DNA from: Streptomyces sp. NBC_01296
GTDB taxonomy: Bacteria > Actinomycetota > Actinomycetes > Streptomycetales > Streptomycetaceae
DNA: 64,000 nucleotides
Reading direction: 5' to 3'
NCBI RefSeq assembly: GCF_035984415.1
Contig: NZ_CP130720.1
Span: 6,572,001 to 6,636,000 of the forward strand
Both the position numbers and the translations under genes were made by a program. Numbering within the stretch: position 1 is the stretch's first letter; each line of letters opens with the position of its first letter. Positions 16,784 to 25,866 of the stretch are shown piece by piece. The notes under the pieces were generated by a model. The model did no database searches and was not told the DNA's origin. It was given only the letters and a program-made list of their open reading frames with translations.

Positions 16784-18148
16784 TTGTTCGGCATCGTCAG
16801 ACCCTGCACGCACCGGCTGGGAGAGCGCTTCAAGACCGAGTGGATGGCCCATCTCTGCGGGCTGTGCCTGGCACTTCGCGGGGACCACGGGCAGTTCGCC
16901 CGGATCGTGACCAACTACGACGGGTTGCTCGTCTCCGTTCTGACGGAGGCTCAGTCGGGACCGGCGCCCGGCGCGCGGCGCACCGCCGGCCCCTGCCCGC
17001 TGCGCGGGATGCGCACCGCCGCGGTGGCCAAGGGCGAGGGTGCGCGGCTCGCGGCCGCCGTCTCGCTCGTGCTCGCCTCGGCGAAGGTCCGGGACCACGT
17101 GGCGGACCGGGACGGGCTGTTGGCCCGCGCGCCCATCGCCGCCGCCGCGCGCAGGGTGGCCCGCGGCTGGGACCGGGCCGGCGCCCGTACCGGGGCCTCG
17201 CTCGGCTTCGACACGGCGGTCCTCGTCGACGCCGTGGACCGGCAGGCGGGCATCGAGACGCTGGCAGGCCCCGGCACACCGGTACTCGTCGTGACCGAGC
17301 CCACGGAGACCGCGACGGCCGCCGCCTTCGCCCATACCGCGCAGCTGGCCGGCCGGCCAGGCAACGCGCCCGCGCTCGCCGAGGCGGGCCGCTACTTCGG
17401 GCGCCTCGCGCACCTGCTGGACGCCGTCGAGGACCAGGCCGCGGACGCCGCGGCGGGCGCCTGGAACCCGCTGACGGCCACCGGGACCTCGCTCACCGAG
17501 GCCCGGCGGCTGGCCGACGACGCCCTGCACGGCATCAGGCTGGCGCTGCGCGAGGTCGAGTTCGCGGACGCCGGGCTGGCCCACCGGCTGCTCGTGCACG
17601 AGCTGAAGACCTCCGTGGACCGGGCCTTCGGGGTCAGCGGCTGCGCGCACACGGGCGGGCACGCGGACATGAACGCCGCGGGGCAGGGCGGGTACGGGGC
17701 GCCGCCTCAGGGCCAAGGCCCGGGCCAGGGCGCCCCGTACGGCAGTGGCCCGTACACCGGCACCCCGTACGACGGCCAGGGCGGCCAGGGCGGCCAGGGC
17801 GGCAACCCGTACGGCGGCGGCCTGTACGGCGGCAACCCGTACGGCGGCGGCGCGGGCGGCCCCGGCGGGCCCTGGGTGCCCGGACCGCCCATGGGCCCCG
17901 GCGGCGGCCTGCCGCCGCAGAAGCCGCGCCGCGGGCTGCTCGCCGGCTGCGCGGTCTCCATCGGGCTGTTCTGCACCTGCCAGCTGTGCTGCACCGACCA
18001 CGAGGGTCCGTGGTCCCGCAAGAAGCGGGACGCGTGGTGCGATGCCTGCGACTGCGGAAACGGCTGCCCCGACTGCAGCGGCTGCGGTGACTGCTGCAGC
18101 TGCGACGGGTGCTGTTGCGACGGGTGCGACTGCGGCTGCGACTGCTGA
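16784..18148 (+). CDS. DUF5685 family protein with cysteine-rich C terminus
   Basis: A 454-residue protein of unknown function. Its start, F-G-I-V-R-P-C-x-H, is the family hallmark, so I place the start at TTG 16784 with GGGGGA just upstream. Residues 1 to about 290 are helical, with three early cysteines that may bind metal. A Gly/Pro/Tyr-rich linker (about 300-385; N-P-Y-G-G-G and G-G-Q repeats) follows. The last 36 residues contain 16 cysteines, in C-x-x-C, CC and CCC groups separated by Asp and Gly, with another four cysteines just before. No signal peptide. Metal or zinc storage is a guess. Confidence 0.85.
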   Translation: MFGIVRPCTHRLGERFKTEWMAHLCGLCLALRGDHGQFARIVTNYDGLLVSVLTEAQSGPAPGARRTAGPCPLRGMRTAAVAKGEGARLAAAVSLVLASAKVRDHVADRDGLLARAPIAAAARRVARGWDRAGARTGASLGFDTAVLVDAVDRQAGIETLAGPGTPVLVVTEPTETATAAAFAHTAQLAGRPGNAPALAEAGRYFGRLAHLLDAVEDQAADAAAGAWNPLTATGTSLTEARRLADDALHGIRLALREVEFADAGLAHRLLVHELKTSVDRAFGVSGCAHTGGHADMNAAGQGGYGAPPQGQGPGQGAPYGSGPYTGTPYDGQGGQGGQGGNPYGGGLYGGNPYGGGAGGPGGPWVPGPPMGPGGGLPPQKPRRGLLAGCAVSIGLFCTCQLCCTDHEGPWSRKKRDAWCDACDCGNGCPDCSGCGDCCSCDGCCCDGCDCGCDC

Positions 18149-18226
18149 GCCCCCGTCAGACGCGCACGGGGCCGGACGGCGTACAGGGAGATTCCCGTCC
18201 GGGCCCGTGTGGAAGGGGTGAGCGGC

Positions 18227-19075
18227 ATGAGCGATGACGCAGATGATCCGAAGACAGCCTGGCGGAAACGGCACGAGCATCGGGTGGCATCCGTGTCCGC
18301 CCCCTACGGCCCCCTCTCCCTCATCGGCACCCTCCCCCAGACTCCGTCCGGGGGGACCCCCACGCTCTCCGATCACCCGGAAGGTCGAATTCCGGCCGTT
18401 CCGGGGCGCCGGCGCGCCACCGAGGGCGGGGTGGCGCTGACCGCCTCCGCCGAGGACGGTCTCAGCCTCGACGGCGAACCCTTCACCGGCGACGCCGTCC
18501 TGGCCGCCGAGGAGGCCCCGCCCGCGCGCTCCCGGATCGCCGCTGCCCGGGACGTCCGGATCACGGTGATCCGGCGCGAGGGGGAGTGGGCGGTACGGGT
18601 CTTCGACCCCGCCTCCGCGGCGCGCCGGGCCTTCGCCGGCATCGAGGCCACCGCGTACGACCCGGACTTCGTGCTGCCGGGGCGCTTCCGGCCATACGGC
18701 GAGGAACGGATCGTCCAGGTGGCGAACGCCGACGGGCGGGCGCGCGGGTTCGGTCTCGGCGGCGAGCTGAGCTTCGCGTACCGGGGCGCCGAACACACCC
18801 TCCAGGTCGCCGTCGACGAGGACGACGGCAGCCTCTGGGCCGTGATGGGCGATGCCACCGCAGGAAGCTCCGGCTACCGCTTCCGCTTCCTCAGGCCGGG
18901 AGTTCCGGATCCGGTGGACGGCTCGATCACCGTTGACTTCAACCGGACCGTGCTGCCGCCCTGCGCCTTCGCGGACCACTTCATCTGCCCGTTCCCGCCA
19001 CCTGGGAACACCCTGCCCTTCGAGGTCGCGGCGGGCGAGCGGAGGCTGAAAGATGCCCTTGCCGCCCGAATCTGA
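18227..19075 (+). CDS. DUF1684 domain protein
   Basis: A 282-residue protein of the DUF1684 family. The N terminus shows D-P-K-T-A-W-R-K-R-H-E as in the family, and the core is rich in beta strands. The C-terminal part has D-F-N-R-T-V-L-P-P-C-A-F and C-P-F-P-P-P-G-N, which are strongly conserved. The biochemical role of the family is unknown to me. GGAAGGG lies nine bases before the ATG at 18227. Residues 35-55 form a Pro/Thr-rich insertion. Confidence 0.87.
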   Translation: MSDDADDPKTAWRKRHEHRVASVSAPYGPLSLIGTLPQTPSGGTPTLSDHPEGRIPAVPGRRRATEGGVALTASAEDGLSLDGEPFTGDAVLAAEEAPPARSRIAAARDVRITVIRREGEWAVRVFDPASAARRAFAGIEATAYDPDFVLPGRFRPYGEERIVQVANADGRARGFGLGGELSFAYRGAEHTLQVAVDEDDGSLWAVMGDATAGSSGYRFRFLRPGVPDPVDGSITVDFNRTVLPPCAFADHFICPFPPPGNTLPFEVAAGERRLKDALAARI

Positions 19076-19223
19076 CGCCGAGACACTCCCGACAGCGCCT
19101 TCCGGGGGCTTGTCAGGGGCACGACGAAATCCTGTGCGCCCGCCGTATCCCCGGCTGCGCCTCACGGGCTCCGGCGCCCCCCACTGTCCGCCGGGCCCCC
19201 GATCCCTCCCGGGAGGACGAGAA

Positions 19224-20099
19224 GTGAGGATCAAGAGCATCACCCGTACCCGGCTGCTCGCCGTGGCCGCAGGCCTGGCAGCCGTCGCCGGGCTCGCCGC
19301 CCCCACCGCGGCGAGCGCGGACAGCGGCTTCAGCGCAGCACGGCTCGCTGCGGCCGGCGCCTCCGTCCAGCGCGCCGACGTCGCCGGCACCGCCTGGTAC
19401 ACCGACCCCGCCAGCGGGACCCTCGTGGTCACCGCCGACTCCACCGTCACCGCCGCGGACCTCGCCAGGATCCGTACCGAGGCCGGAGCCGACGCCGCGG
19501 CCCTGCGCATCGAGCGCACCCCCGGCAAGCTGCGCAAGCTGACCTCCGGCGGCGACGCCATCTACACCTCCGGCTGGCGCTGCTCGCTCGGCTTCAACGT
19601 GCGCAGCGGGAACACGTACTACGTGCTGACCGCCGGGCACTGCACCGACGGCGCCGGCACCTGGTGGACCAACTCCTCGCACACCACCACGATCGGCGCG
19701 ACCGTGGGCTCGAGCTTCCCGAACAACGACTACGGCCTCATCCGCTACGACAACACCGCCCTGGCCCACTCGGGCACCGTCGGCAGCCAGGACATCACCA
19801 GCGCCGCCAACGCCACGGTCGGGATGTCCGTGACCCGGCGCGGCTCCACCACCGGCACCCACGGCGGCTCGGTGACCGGCCTCAACGCCACCGTCAACTA
19901 CGGCGGCGGCGACATCGTCTACGGCATGATCCGCACCAACGTCTGCGCCGAGCCCGGCGACAGCGGCGGCCCGCTCTACTCCGGCACCCGCGCGATCGGC
20001 CTCACCTCGGGCGGCAGCGGCGACTGCTCCTCGGGTGGAACCACCTTCTTCCAGCCCGTCGTCGAGGCCCTCAACGCCTATGGCGTGAGCGTGTACTGA
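19224..20099 (+). CDS. sprB: Streptogrisin B-like secreted serine protease
   Basis: An extracellular chymotrypsin-fold protease (S1 family, alpha-lytic subfamily) made as a pre-pro-enzyme of 291 residues. It has an Arg/Lys-rich signal start, an Ala-rich cleavage region near residue 34, a short pro-region to about residue 105, and a mature domain beginning near S-G-G-D-A-I-Y. The triad is visible: His in T-A-G-H-C, Asp in N-N-D-Y-G-L, and Ser in G-D-S-G-G-P. The mature part is very close to streptogrisin B as I remember it. The GTG start has GGGAGGA upstream. Two terminator hairpins follow. Confidence 0.92.
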   Translation: MRIKSITRTRLLAVAAGLAAVAGLAAPTAASADSGFSAARLAAAGASVQRADVAGTAWYTDPASGTLVVTADSTVTAADLARIRTEAGADAAALRIERTPGKLRKLTSGGDAIYTSGWRCSLGFNVRSGNTYYVLTAGHCTDGAGTWWTNSSHTTTIGATVGSSFPNNDYGLIRYDNTALAHSGTVGSQDITSAANATVGMSVTRRGSTTGTHGGSVTGLNATVNYGGGDIVYGMIRTNVCAEPGDSGGPLYSGTRAIGLTSGGSGDCSSGGTTFFQPVVEALNAYGVSVY

Positions 20100-20104
20100 C
20101 GGGA

Positions 20105-20125
20105 CGGGCGGGTGCAGCCCGCCCG
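20105..20125 (+). terminator. Terminator hairpin 1 after protease gene
   Basis: CGGGCGGG, a 5-base loop TGCAG and CCCGCCCG form an eight-pair stem starting six bases after the protease stop. Confidence 0.65.
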
Positions 20126-20141
20126 GACCCGGCACAATCAT

Positions 20142-20171
20142 GACCCCCGCCCGAACTCCCGGGCGGGGGTC
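20142..20171 (+). terminator. Terminator hairpin 2 after protease gene
   Basis: GACCCCCGCCCG pairs perfectly with CGGGCGGGGGTC over a six-base loop (AACTCC). The stem is 12 pairs and is followed by a slightly AT-rich stretch. Together with the first hairpin it isolates the protease transcript from the next gene. Confidence 0.7.
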
Positions 20172-20198
20172 CGTGATTGAGGGAGTGAGGCGGCGCTC

Positions 20199-20975
20199 AT
20201 GATGAGCAGTGCACCATCCGGCCGGGGCGGCCCCGTTTCCGATGCGCAGCGACGCATCCGGCGCAATCCCTGGCTGTTCACCGCGCCCCTGGTGCTGCTG
20301 TGCCTGCTCGTCGCCGTCCTCGTCTGGGAGGTCGTCCGCGGCAACCTGTCCGAGGCGACCCGCACCCACTGGCCCTGGCGGCTCCAGCTGATGCCCGAGG
20401 AACCCCTGGCCAGCCTGCTGGCCGTGGCGGCCGGCGCCGTACTGGCCCGCGCCCAGTACGCCCGTACGGTCCGGCCGGTGCTGGGGTGGCGCTCCGAGTA
20501 CGTGGCGGGGGAGCTGCCGGGCGAGTCGCAGGCCTGGGTCACCGGCATCCTCAACGGCGGCCAGCACAATGCGGGGCTGCACCGCGCCGACTACTTCCTG
20601 GTGATGGACGGCGATCCGCACGACCGGCCGATTCCCGGGGAGGCGTGGACGGGTCTGCGCGAGGTCGGCGAGCGGCTGGGCGCAGCGGGTCTGCGGCCGG
20701 CGGCGGACTTCCGCCTCGTCACGCTCGGGGCGGGATTCCCGCTGGTGGCGACCGGTACGTACGAAACGATACGGGTGGGGGTGTTCTCGAAGCGGTTCAT
20801 CGACGAGGTGCGGGCGTTCCACCTGCGCATCCAGGTCGTGGACAGCGTCGGGGACATGCACGAGCGGATCATCGACTGCCTCAAGGGAGCCCGGGAGTCG
20901 GTGGCCGCGCCCGTGGAGCCGCCCCGCGCGACTCCGCCCGTGCCCGTACCCCGGACCGGGCCGCCCGCCGAATGA
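20199..20975 (+). CDS. Membrane protein of unknown function
   Basis: A 258-residue protein. An Arg-rich cytosolic start is followed by two membrane segments (about 27-47 and 70-85), then a soluble domain of mixed strands and helices (about 90-235), and a Pro-rich end. No recognised domain. The soluble part includes T-G-I-L-N-G-G-Q-H-N-A-G-L and Y-F-L-V-M-D-G-D. Two consecutive ATG codons start the frame; a GAGGCGG sequence lies upstream. It converges on the alpha/beta hydrolase with 13 bases between stops. Confidence 0.75.
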   Translation: MMSSAPSGRGGPVSDAQRRIRRNPWLFTAPLVLLCLLVAVLVWEVVRGNLSEATRTHWPWRLQLMPEEPLASLLAVAAGAVLARAQYARTVRPVLGWRSEYVAGELPGESQAWVTGILNGGQHNAGLHRADYFLVMDGDPHDRPIPGEAWTGLREVGERLGAAGLRPAADFRLVTLGAGFPLVATGTYETIRVGVFSKRFIDEVRAFHLRIQVVDSVGDMHERIIDCLKGARESVAAPVEPPRATPPVPVPRTGPPAE

Positions 20976-20988
20976 CCCCGGCGTGACC

Positions 20989-21849
20989 TCAGCGGAGCCA
21001 GTCCAGCGCCTCCGCGAGGGCGTACTGGGCCGCGAAATGGCCGGCGCCGGGCGCGAGCACCGCCGTACTGCGCCCGATGTGCTGCGCCAGCCAGTGGAAA
21101 TGGCCCACCGGCGAGAACACGTCCTCGGCGCCGTGCCAGAGCATGACCCGGCCGGTGATCCCGCCCGGCTCGAACCCCCAGGGCCGGCAGAACGCGAGGG
21201 AGTCGTCCAGCCAGCCGTACGCGGAAGTGCGCAGCGCCTCGCGGAAGTTGTCCAGGACGGACCGGCGAACCCGGTCGTCGGCCAGGACCGCGAGGTCCGC
21301 ATCGGGGAGGTCCGCGCGCAGGTCCTCGATCAGCCGGCCCGGATCGCGGCGGATCTCCTCGGCCCGGGGGGTGAGGCGCAGCTCCAGGGCCGCCGGGTCG
21401 CGGTCCGCGAGGGTGTAGTGCTCCACGTTGTACGGGGTCATGCCGGCGTACCAGTCGAGTCCGGCGCCGTCGCGGGGCGCGAGGCCGACCAGGCAGGCCG
21501 CCGCGGTCACCCGGTCGGGGAGCAGGGCCACGCAGGCGAGGGCGTGCGGACCGCCCCCGGAGCGGCCGACGACCGCGAAGCGGCCGATGCCCAGGGCGTC
21601 CGCGACGGCTGCGGAGTCGGCGGCCGCATCGGCCACGCGCCGCCCCGGTGCCCGGCCGGACTCCCCGTAGCCGGGCCGGTCGTAGGCGAAGAAGCGGACG
21701 TGCGGATGGCGCTCGGCGGCGTCGTCGAGTGCGACGCCGAGGCGGCTGCCCGGCATGCCGTGGTGCAGCAGGACCGGTGAGCCGTCGGGAGCCCCCCACT
21801 CCTGCGCGATCAGCTTCCGTCCGTCGCCCCGGCTCACCTCGATGCGCAT
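20989..21849 (-). CDS. Alpha/beta hydrolase
   Basis: A 286-residue cytosolic hydrolase. H-H-G-M-P-G-S is the oxyanion-hole region, G-R-S-G-G-G-P-H is the nucleophile elbow, an Asp lies in G-A-E-D-V, and the C-terminal His is in G-A-G-H-F. The substrate is not apparent. This type with H-H-G-x-P-G-S resembles proline iminopeptidase- and esterase-like Streptomyces proteins. It is single, with no operon partner. The next gene upstream on this strand is the TetR regulator. Confidence 0.88.
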   Translation of the reverse strand: MRIEVSRGDGRKLIAQEWGAPDGSPVLLHHGMPGSRLGVALDDAAERHPHVRFFAYDRPGYGESGRAPGRRVADAAADSAAVADALGIGRFAVVGRSGGGPHALACVALLPDRVTAAACLVGLAPRDGAGLDWYAGMTPYNVEHYTLADRDPAALELRLTPRAEEIRRDPGRLIEDLRADLPDADLAVLADDRVRRSVLDNFREALRTSAYGWLDDSLAFCRPWGFEPGGITGRVMLWHGAEDVFSPVGHFHWLAQHIGRSTAVLAPGAGHFAAQYALAEALDWLR

Positions 21850-21939
21850 CCCGGTCCCCTCCCGCTCCGACGCCCCGCTCCTGCGATGGAAGCACGGCCC
21901 GCTCGGAGGGAAGCGGGAAACGAGGGAACGAGAGGTCCG

Positions 21940-22572
21940 CTAGAGGTGCGGGATGAGCAGGGCCGCCGCCGAGTGGGCCCGGGTCAGGGATGCGGTCCTG
22001 TCGGCGCCGCGCTGCCCGAGGACCACCCGGGTGCTCAGCCCGTCCAGCAGCGCGAGCAGCTCCGAGGCGCGGGCGGGCACGTCCAGAGCGGCGGCGAAGC
22101 GGCCCTGGTCCACGCCCTTGGCGAGCAGGGCCTCCAGGTCCCGCTGCCAGCCGTCGTCGATCTCCTGCTGGGCGGCGCGCAGGTCCTCGTTGGCGGGGGT
22201 GCGGGCCCACAGCTCGATCCACAGGGTCCAGCGCGGATCGCGCGGGCCGCGCGGCAGGTAGAGCTCGAGGAACAGCGCGAGCTTGCGGTGCGCGGTGACC
22301 CGGCGGGCCAGCAACTGAGCCCGCTCGGCGGCGAGTCGGTCCTCGCTCCAGCGCAGTGCGGCCAGCAGCAGCCGGTCCTTGCTGCCGAAGTAGTAGAGGA
22401 TGTGGCCGCCGCTGGTGCCGAGCCGGTCGGCGAGCGCGGACATGGTGAGCTCCGCCAGCCCGCCCTCGGCGATCGCCGCCATGGCCTCTTCCAGCATCCG
22501 CTCCTGGGCGATCCGCCCGTCGCGCCGCCGTGCCGACCCCGCTGCTCCGGCTGCCCCGGCTGCTCCCGCCAC
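21940..22572 (-). CDS. TetR/AcrR regulator, probable repressor of the divergent permease operon
   Basis: A 210-residue protein with a TetR DNA-binding domain (about 20-65; the turn reads L-G-T-S-G-G-H-I-L-Y-Y-F-G-S-K). The C terminus should bind a ligand. The Ala/Gly-rich first 15 residues come from a GTG start at 22572 and may not all be translated. It is divergent from the NCS1 permease gene across 146 bases that contain a perfect 17-base dyad plus a second half-site. I infer autoregulation and repression of the permease. Confidence 0.9.
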   Translation of the reverse strand: MAGAAGAAGAAGSARRRDGRIAQERMLEEAMAAIAEGGLAELTMSALADRLGTSGGHILYYFGSKDRLLLAALRWSEDRLAAERAQLLARRVTAHRKLALFLELYLPRGPRDPRWTLWIELWARTPANEDLRAAQQEIDDGWQRDLEALLAKGVDQGRFAAALDVPARASELLALLDGLSTRVVLGQRGADRTASLTRAHSAAALLIPHL

Positions 22573-22649
22573 CCCTGCCGCCTTCCCGATCTTCGTGGCC
22601 CGACCTTATCCCGGACAGGGTCTTGACGAGGTCCCGGTCGGCGGCGCAT

Positions 22650-22686
22650 CTTGAATGCCATTCAAGAACTTAGAACGTCATTCAAG
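22650..22686. promoter_or_regulatory. Predicted TetR operator (dyad plus second half-site)
   Basis: CTTGAATG-C-CATTCAAG at 22650-22666 is a perfect 17-base palindrome. The half CATTCAAG recurs at 22679-22686, exactly 20 bases from the first copy, so both lie on the same DNA face. The pair is centred between the TetR gene and the NCS1 permease gene, the expected place for an operator controlling both. A TTGACG hexamer at 22623-22628 could serve as the permease minus-35 box, with the dyad covering the minus-10 region. Confidence 0.75.
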
Positions 22687-22718
22687 GTTCAGCGGGTCCA
22701 CAGTCAGGGGTACGGCGC

Positions 22719-24119
22719 ATGACGCAGCAGGAGACGACGGCCGACGTCGACGAGGTGTTCCGGGTCGAGACCCACGGCATCGACCCCATCCCCGACGCCG
22801 AGCGGCACGGCGGCGCCCGGGACCTGTTCTGGCTCTGGTTCGGCTCCAACCTCACCTTCACCTACGTGATCAACGGCGCCCTCGCCGTGGCCTTCGGGCT
22901 CTCCTTCTGGCAGGCCACCGCCGTGGTCGTGATCAGCGGACTGTCCTTCTTCGCGGTCAGCGCCGCCGGGCTCAGCGGCATCCGCACCGGCACCGCCACC
23001 CTCGTCATCTCCCGGGCCGCCTTCGGGGTCCGCGGGAACTTCCCGGCCGGCGTCCTGAACTGGGTGGTGAGCATCGGCTACACCATCGTCAACACCGTGG
23101 TCGGCACGCTCGCCCTGGAGGTGTTCTTCGCCGAGGTCGGCCTCGGCGAAGGCGCGGCGGCACGGGCCCTCGCCCTCGGGGTCACCCTCGCGCTCACCTT
23201 CGCCGTCGCGATGTGGGGCCACGCCACCGTGCAGTTCGCCGAGCGCTGGATGGCCTACGTCCTCGCCCTCGGCTTCGGCGCGCTCCTCGTCTTCCTCCTG
23301 CCCGGCGCCGAGACCGGGGCCCCGGCCGGCGCCGCCGCCCCGGGCCTGTCCGGCTGGAGCCTGGCGTTCGTCGTGATGCTGGCCGGGCCGTTCTCGTACC
23401 TGCCGATGCCCGCCGACTACACCCGCTACCTGCCCCGGACCACCTCGCTGAAGTCGATCACCTGGATGGGCGCGCTCGGCGGGTTCGTCTCCTCCGTCGC
23501 CCTCGGCGTCGCCGGGGTCGCCGCCGCCACCCAGACCGACATGACCGACGCCGTCGCGGGGGCCGAGAGCCTGCTCCCGGGCTGGTTCAAGCCGGTGTTC
23601 CTGGCCCTGGTCCTCGGCGGCTCCGTCACCAACTCGATCATCACCCTCTACTCCTCCAGCCTGAACCTCCAGGTCCTCGGCATCCCGTGGAGCCGCGCCC
23701 GCGCCATCGTGATCAGCGCCGCGGTCACCGCCGCCGGATCGCTCGCCGCGCTGTTCCTGACCGACTTCACCACCTCGCTGCTCTCCTTCCTCTCGCTGCT
23801 GATCATCGTGTTCGCGCCGTGGGGCGGGGTCTTCCTCGCCGACATGCTGCTGCGCCGCTGCCGCTACGACTCCGACGCGCTGCACGCCGGGAGCGCGGGC
23901 GCCTACTGGTACCGGGCCGGCTACCACCCCGCCGGCATGACAGCCCTGCTGGCCGGTATGGCCTTTGCTGCGCTGACCTGCGATTCCGAGCTGTGGACCG
24001 GCCCGCTGGTGGCCCCGCTCGGGGGCGCCGACCTGACCCTGCTCGGCTCGGTCGTCTCCGCGCTCACGTACGGGGCCCTCGCCGCCCGCCGGGTGCCCGC
24101 GTACGCCCCGGCCGCCTGA
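22719..24119 (+). CDS. NCS1-family nucleobase/hydantoin permease
   Basis: A 466-residue transporter of the cytosine/purine/hydantoin (NCS1) family with about 12 membrane segments. The start V-E-T-H-G-I-D-P-I-P-D-A-E-R is typical of the family, as are the W-F-G-S-N segment in helix 1 and the P-A-D-Y-T-R-Y-L-P segment. The likely cargo is a nucleobase or related ring compound. It is followed 54 bases later by an amidohydrolase, so uptake followed by hydrolysis is a reasonable reading. Expression is probably controlled by the divergent TetR protein. Confidence 0.92.
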   Translation: MTQQETTADVDEVFRVETHGIDPIPDAERHGGARDLFWLWFGSNLTFTYVINGALAVAFGLSFWQATAVVVISGLSFFAVSAAGLSGIRTGTATLVISRAAFGVRGNFPAGVLNWVVSIGYTIVNTVVGTLALEVFFAEVGLGEGAAARALALGVTLALTFAVAMWGHATVQFAERWMAYVLALGFGALLVFLLPGAETGAPAGAAAPGLSGWSLAFVVMLAGPFSYLPMPADYTRYLPRTTSLKSITWMGALGGFVSSVALGVAGVAAATQTDMTDAVAGAESLLPGWFKPVFLALVLGGSVTNSIITLYSSSLNLQVLGIPWSRARAIVISAAVTAAGSLAALFLTDFTTSLLSFLSLLIIVFAPWGGVFLADMLLRRCRYDSDALHAGSAGAYWYRAGYHPAGMTALLAGMAFAALTCDSELWTGPLVAPLGGADLTLLGSVVSALTYGALAARRVPAYAPAA

Positions 24120-24173
24120 CCCCCGTCCTCCCGCACCGCACCCATCCGCCGCCTCTGCACAGGAGCACCGCCC

Positions 24174-25841
24174 ATGCCGCACCCCGTCCCCGCAGACCTG
24201 CTGCTCACCGGAGCCCGGATCCACACCGTCGACCCGGACCTGCCCGAGGCCGAGGCCCTGGCCGTGTCCGACGGCCGGATCGTCTGGCTCGGCCCGGACG
24301 CGGAGGCCGCCGCCTGGGCCGGCCCGGACACCGAGCGGATCGACGCGGGCGGCCGGCTGGTGCTGCCCGGCTTCGTCGACGCCCACAACCACGTCCGGCT
24401 CGGCTCCGACGACGCCTGCGTCCAGCTCGCCGGGGTGCGCACGCTGGAGGCGATCCTCGACCGGATCGGGGCCTGGCGTCAGGCCCACCCCGACGCCGAG
24501 TGGATCGAGGCCGAGGCCTTCGACTACTCCGCGATCCCGGGCGGCCGGATGCCCGCCGCCGCCGACCTGGACCCGGTCACCGGGGACACCCCCGCGATCG
24601 TGCTCTCGTACGACGTGCACACGGCCTGGCTGAACACGGCGGCGATGCGCCGGCTCGGGGTCGCGAAGGACCGTACCGACCTGCCGTTCGGCACCGCGGC
24701 CGTCGACCCGGAGACCGGCGAGCCTACCGGCTTCGTCAAGGACTTCGCGATCAAGGGGCTCTCGCGGGACGGCCACCGGGCGCTGCGCGAGCTCGGCGTG
24801 CCGTGGGCCTCGCCGGACCGGCAGTACGGGCGCCTTGCCAAGAGCCTGGACGACGCGATCGGCTTCGGCATCACCACGGTCGTGGAACCGCAGAACTCCC
24901 TGGACGACCTGGAGCTGTACGAGCGGGCCCGCGCCGAGGGCCGGCTGCGCTCGCGGATCGTGGCGGCGCTGTTCCACCCGCGCGGCACGACGGAGGAGGA
25001 ACTCGACGCCTTCGCGGCGGCGGCGCGCATGTACGCGGGGGACCGGCTGCGGGTCGGGCCGCTCAAGCTGTACATCGACGACGTGGTGGAGCCGCGCACG
25101 GCCGCGCTGCTGGAGCCGTACACCGGCTGCGGGGCGCACCGGGGCGAGACCTTCTACCCGGCGGAGGAGTTCGCCGAGCTGCTGGCGGGCCTCGACGCGC
25201 GCGGGTTCCAGTGCTTCGTGCACGCCACGGGCGACCGGGGGATCCGTACGGTGCTGGACGCCGTCGAGCACGCCCGTACGGTCAACGGGCCGCGCGACGC
25301 CCGCCACCAGGTGGTGCACGTGGAATGCCTGGACCCGGCGGACGTGCCGCGGTTCGCCGCGCTCGGCGTGGTGGCCTGCATGCAGCCGAGGCACTGCGCG
25401 CCGGAGATCGCCGGGCCGGGCCAGGACTGGGCGGAGAACGTGGGCGAGGACCGCTGGCACAAGGCCTGGCCGATGCGGAGCCTGGCCGAGGCGGACGCGG
25501 TGCTGGCCTTCTCCAGCGACTGGAACGTGGCCGAGATGGACCCGATGATCGGGATCTACACGGCGGTCACCCGCCGCCCGCTGGACGGCGGCGCCCCGTG
25601 GCAGCCGGCCGAGACGGTGGACGTGGCGACGGCGGTGTACGGCTACACGATGGGCTCGGCGTACGCCAACTTCCTGGAGGCGGACCGGGGTTCGCTGACG
25701 GTGGGCAAGGCGGCGGACTTCGTGGTGCTGTCCCGGGACATCCTCGCCGTGGCCCCGGACCGGATCCCGGGCACGGTGGCGGAGACGGTGGTGGTCGCGG
25801 GCGAGGTGGTCCACCGGGCGGGCCGGCCCGGCCCTCTCTAG
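24174..25841 (+). CDS. Metal-dependent amidohydrolase (YtcJ/Amidohydro_3 type)
   Basis: A 555-residue protein with the amidohydrolase fold: D-A-H-N-H at the first metal site, a mid-chain conserved Lys region (P-L-K-L-Y-I-D-D), H-A-T-G-D, H-V-E-C and a late Asp in F-S-S-D-W-N. It is cytosolic, with no signal. Family members hydrolyse amide or related C-N bonds with broad substrates; the precise substrate is unknown but is likely a compound brought in by the upstream permease. CAGGAG precedes the ATG. Confidence 0.88.
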   Translation: MPHPVPADLLLTGARIHTVDPDLPEAEALAVSDGRIVWLGPDAEAAAWAGPDTERIDAGGRLVLPGFVDAHNHVRLGSDDACVQLAGVRTLEAILDRIGAWRQAHPDAEWIEAEAFDYSAIPGGRMPAAADLDPVTGDTPAIVLSYDVHTAWLNTAAMRRLGVAKDRTDLPFGTAAVDPETGEPTGFVKDFAIKGLSRDGHRALRELGVPWASPDRQYGRLAKSLDDAIGFGITTVVEPQNSLDDLELYERARAEGRLRSRIVAALFHPRGTTEEELDAFAAAARMYAGDRLRVGPLKLYIDDVVEPRTAALLEPYTGCGAHRGETFYPAEEFAELLAGLDARGFQCFVHATGDRGIRTVLDAVEHARTVNGPRDARHQVVHVECLDPADVPRFAALGVVACMQPRHCAPEIAGPGQDWAENVGEDRWHKAWPMRSLAEADAVLAFSSDWNVAEMDPMIGIYTAVTRRPLDGGAPWQPAETVDVATAVYGYTMGSAYANFLEADRGSLTVGKAADFVVLSRDILAVAPDRIPGTVAETVVVAGEVVHRAGRPGPL

Positions 25842-25866
25842 CGCCGGCAGGCGGCGGCCGGGTTAT

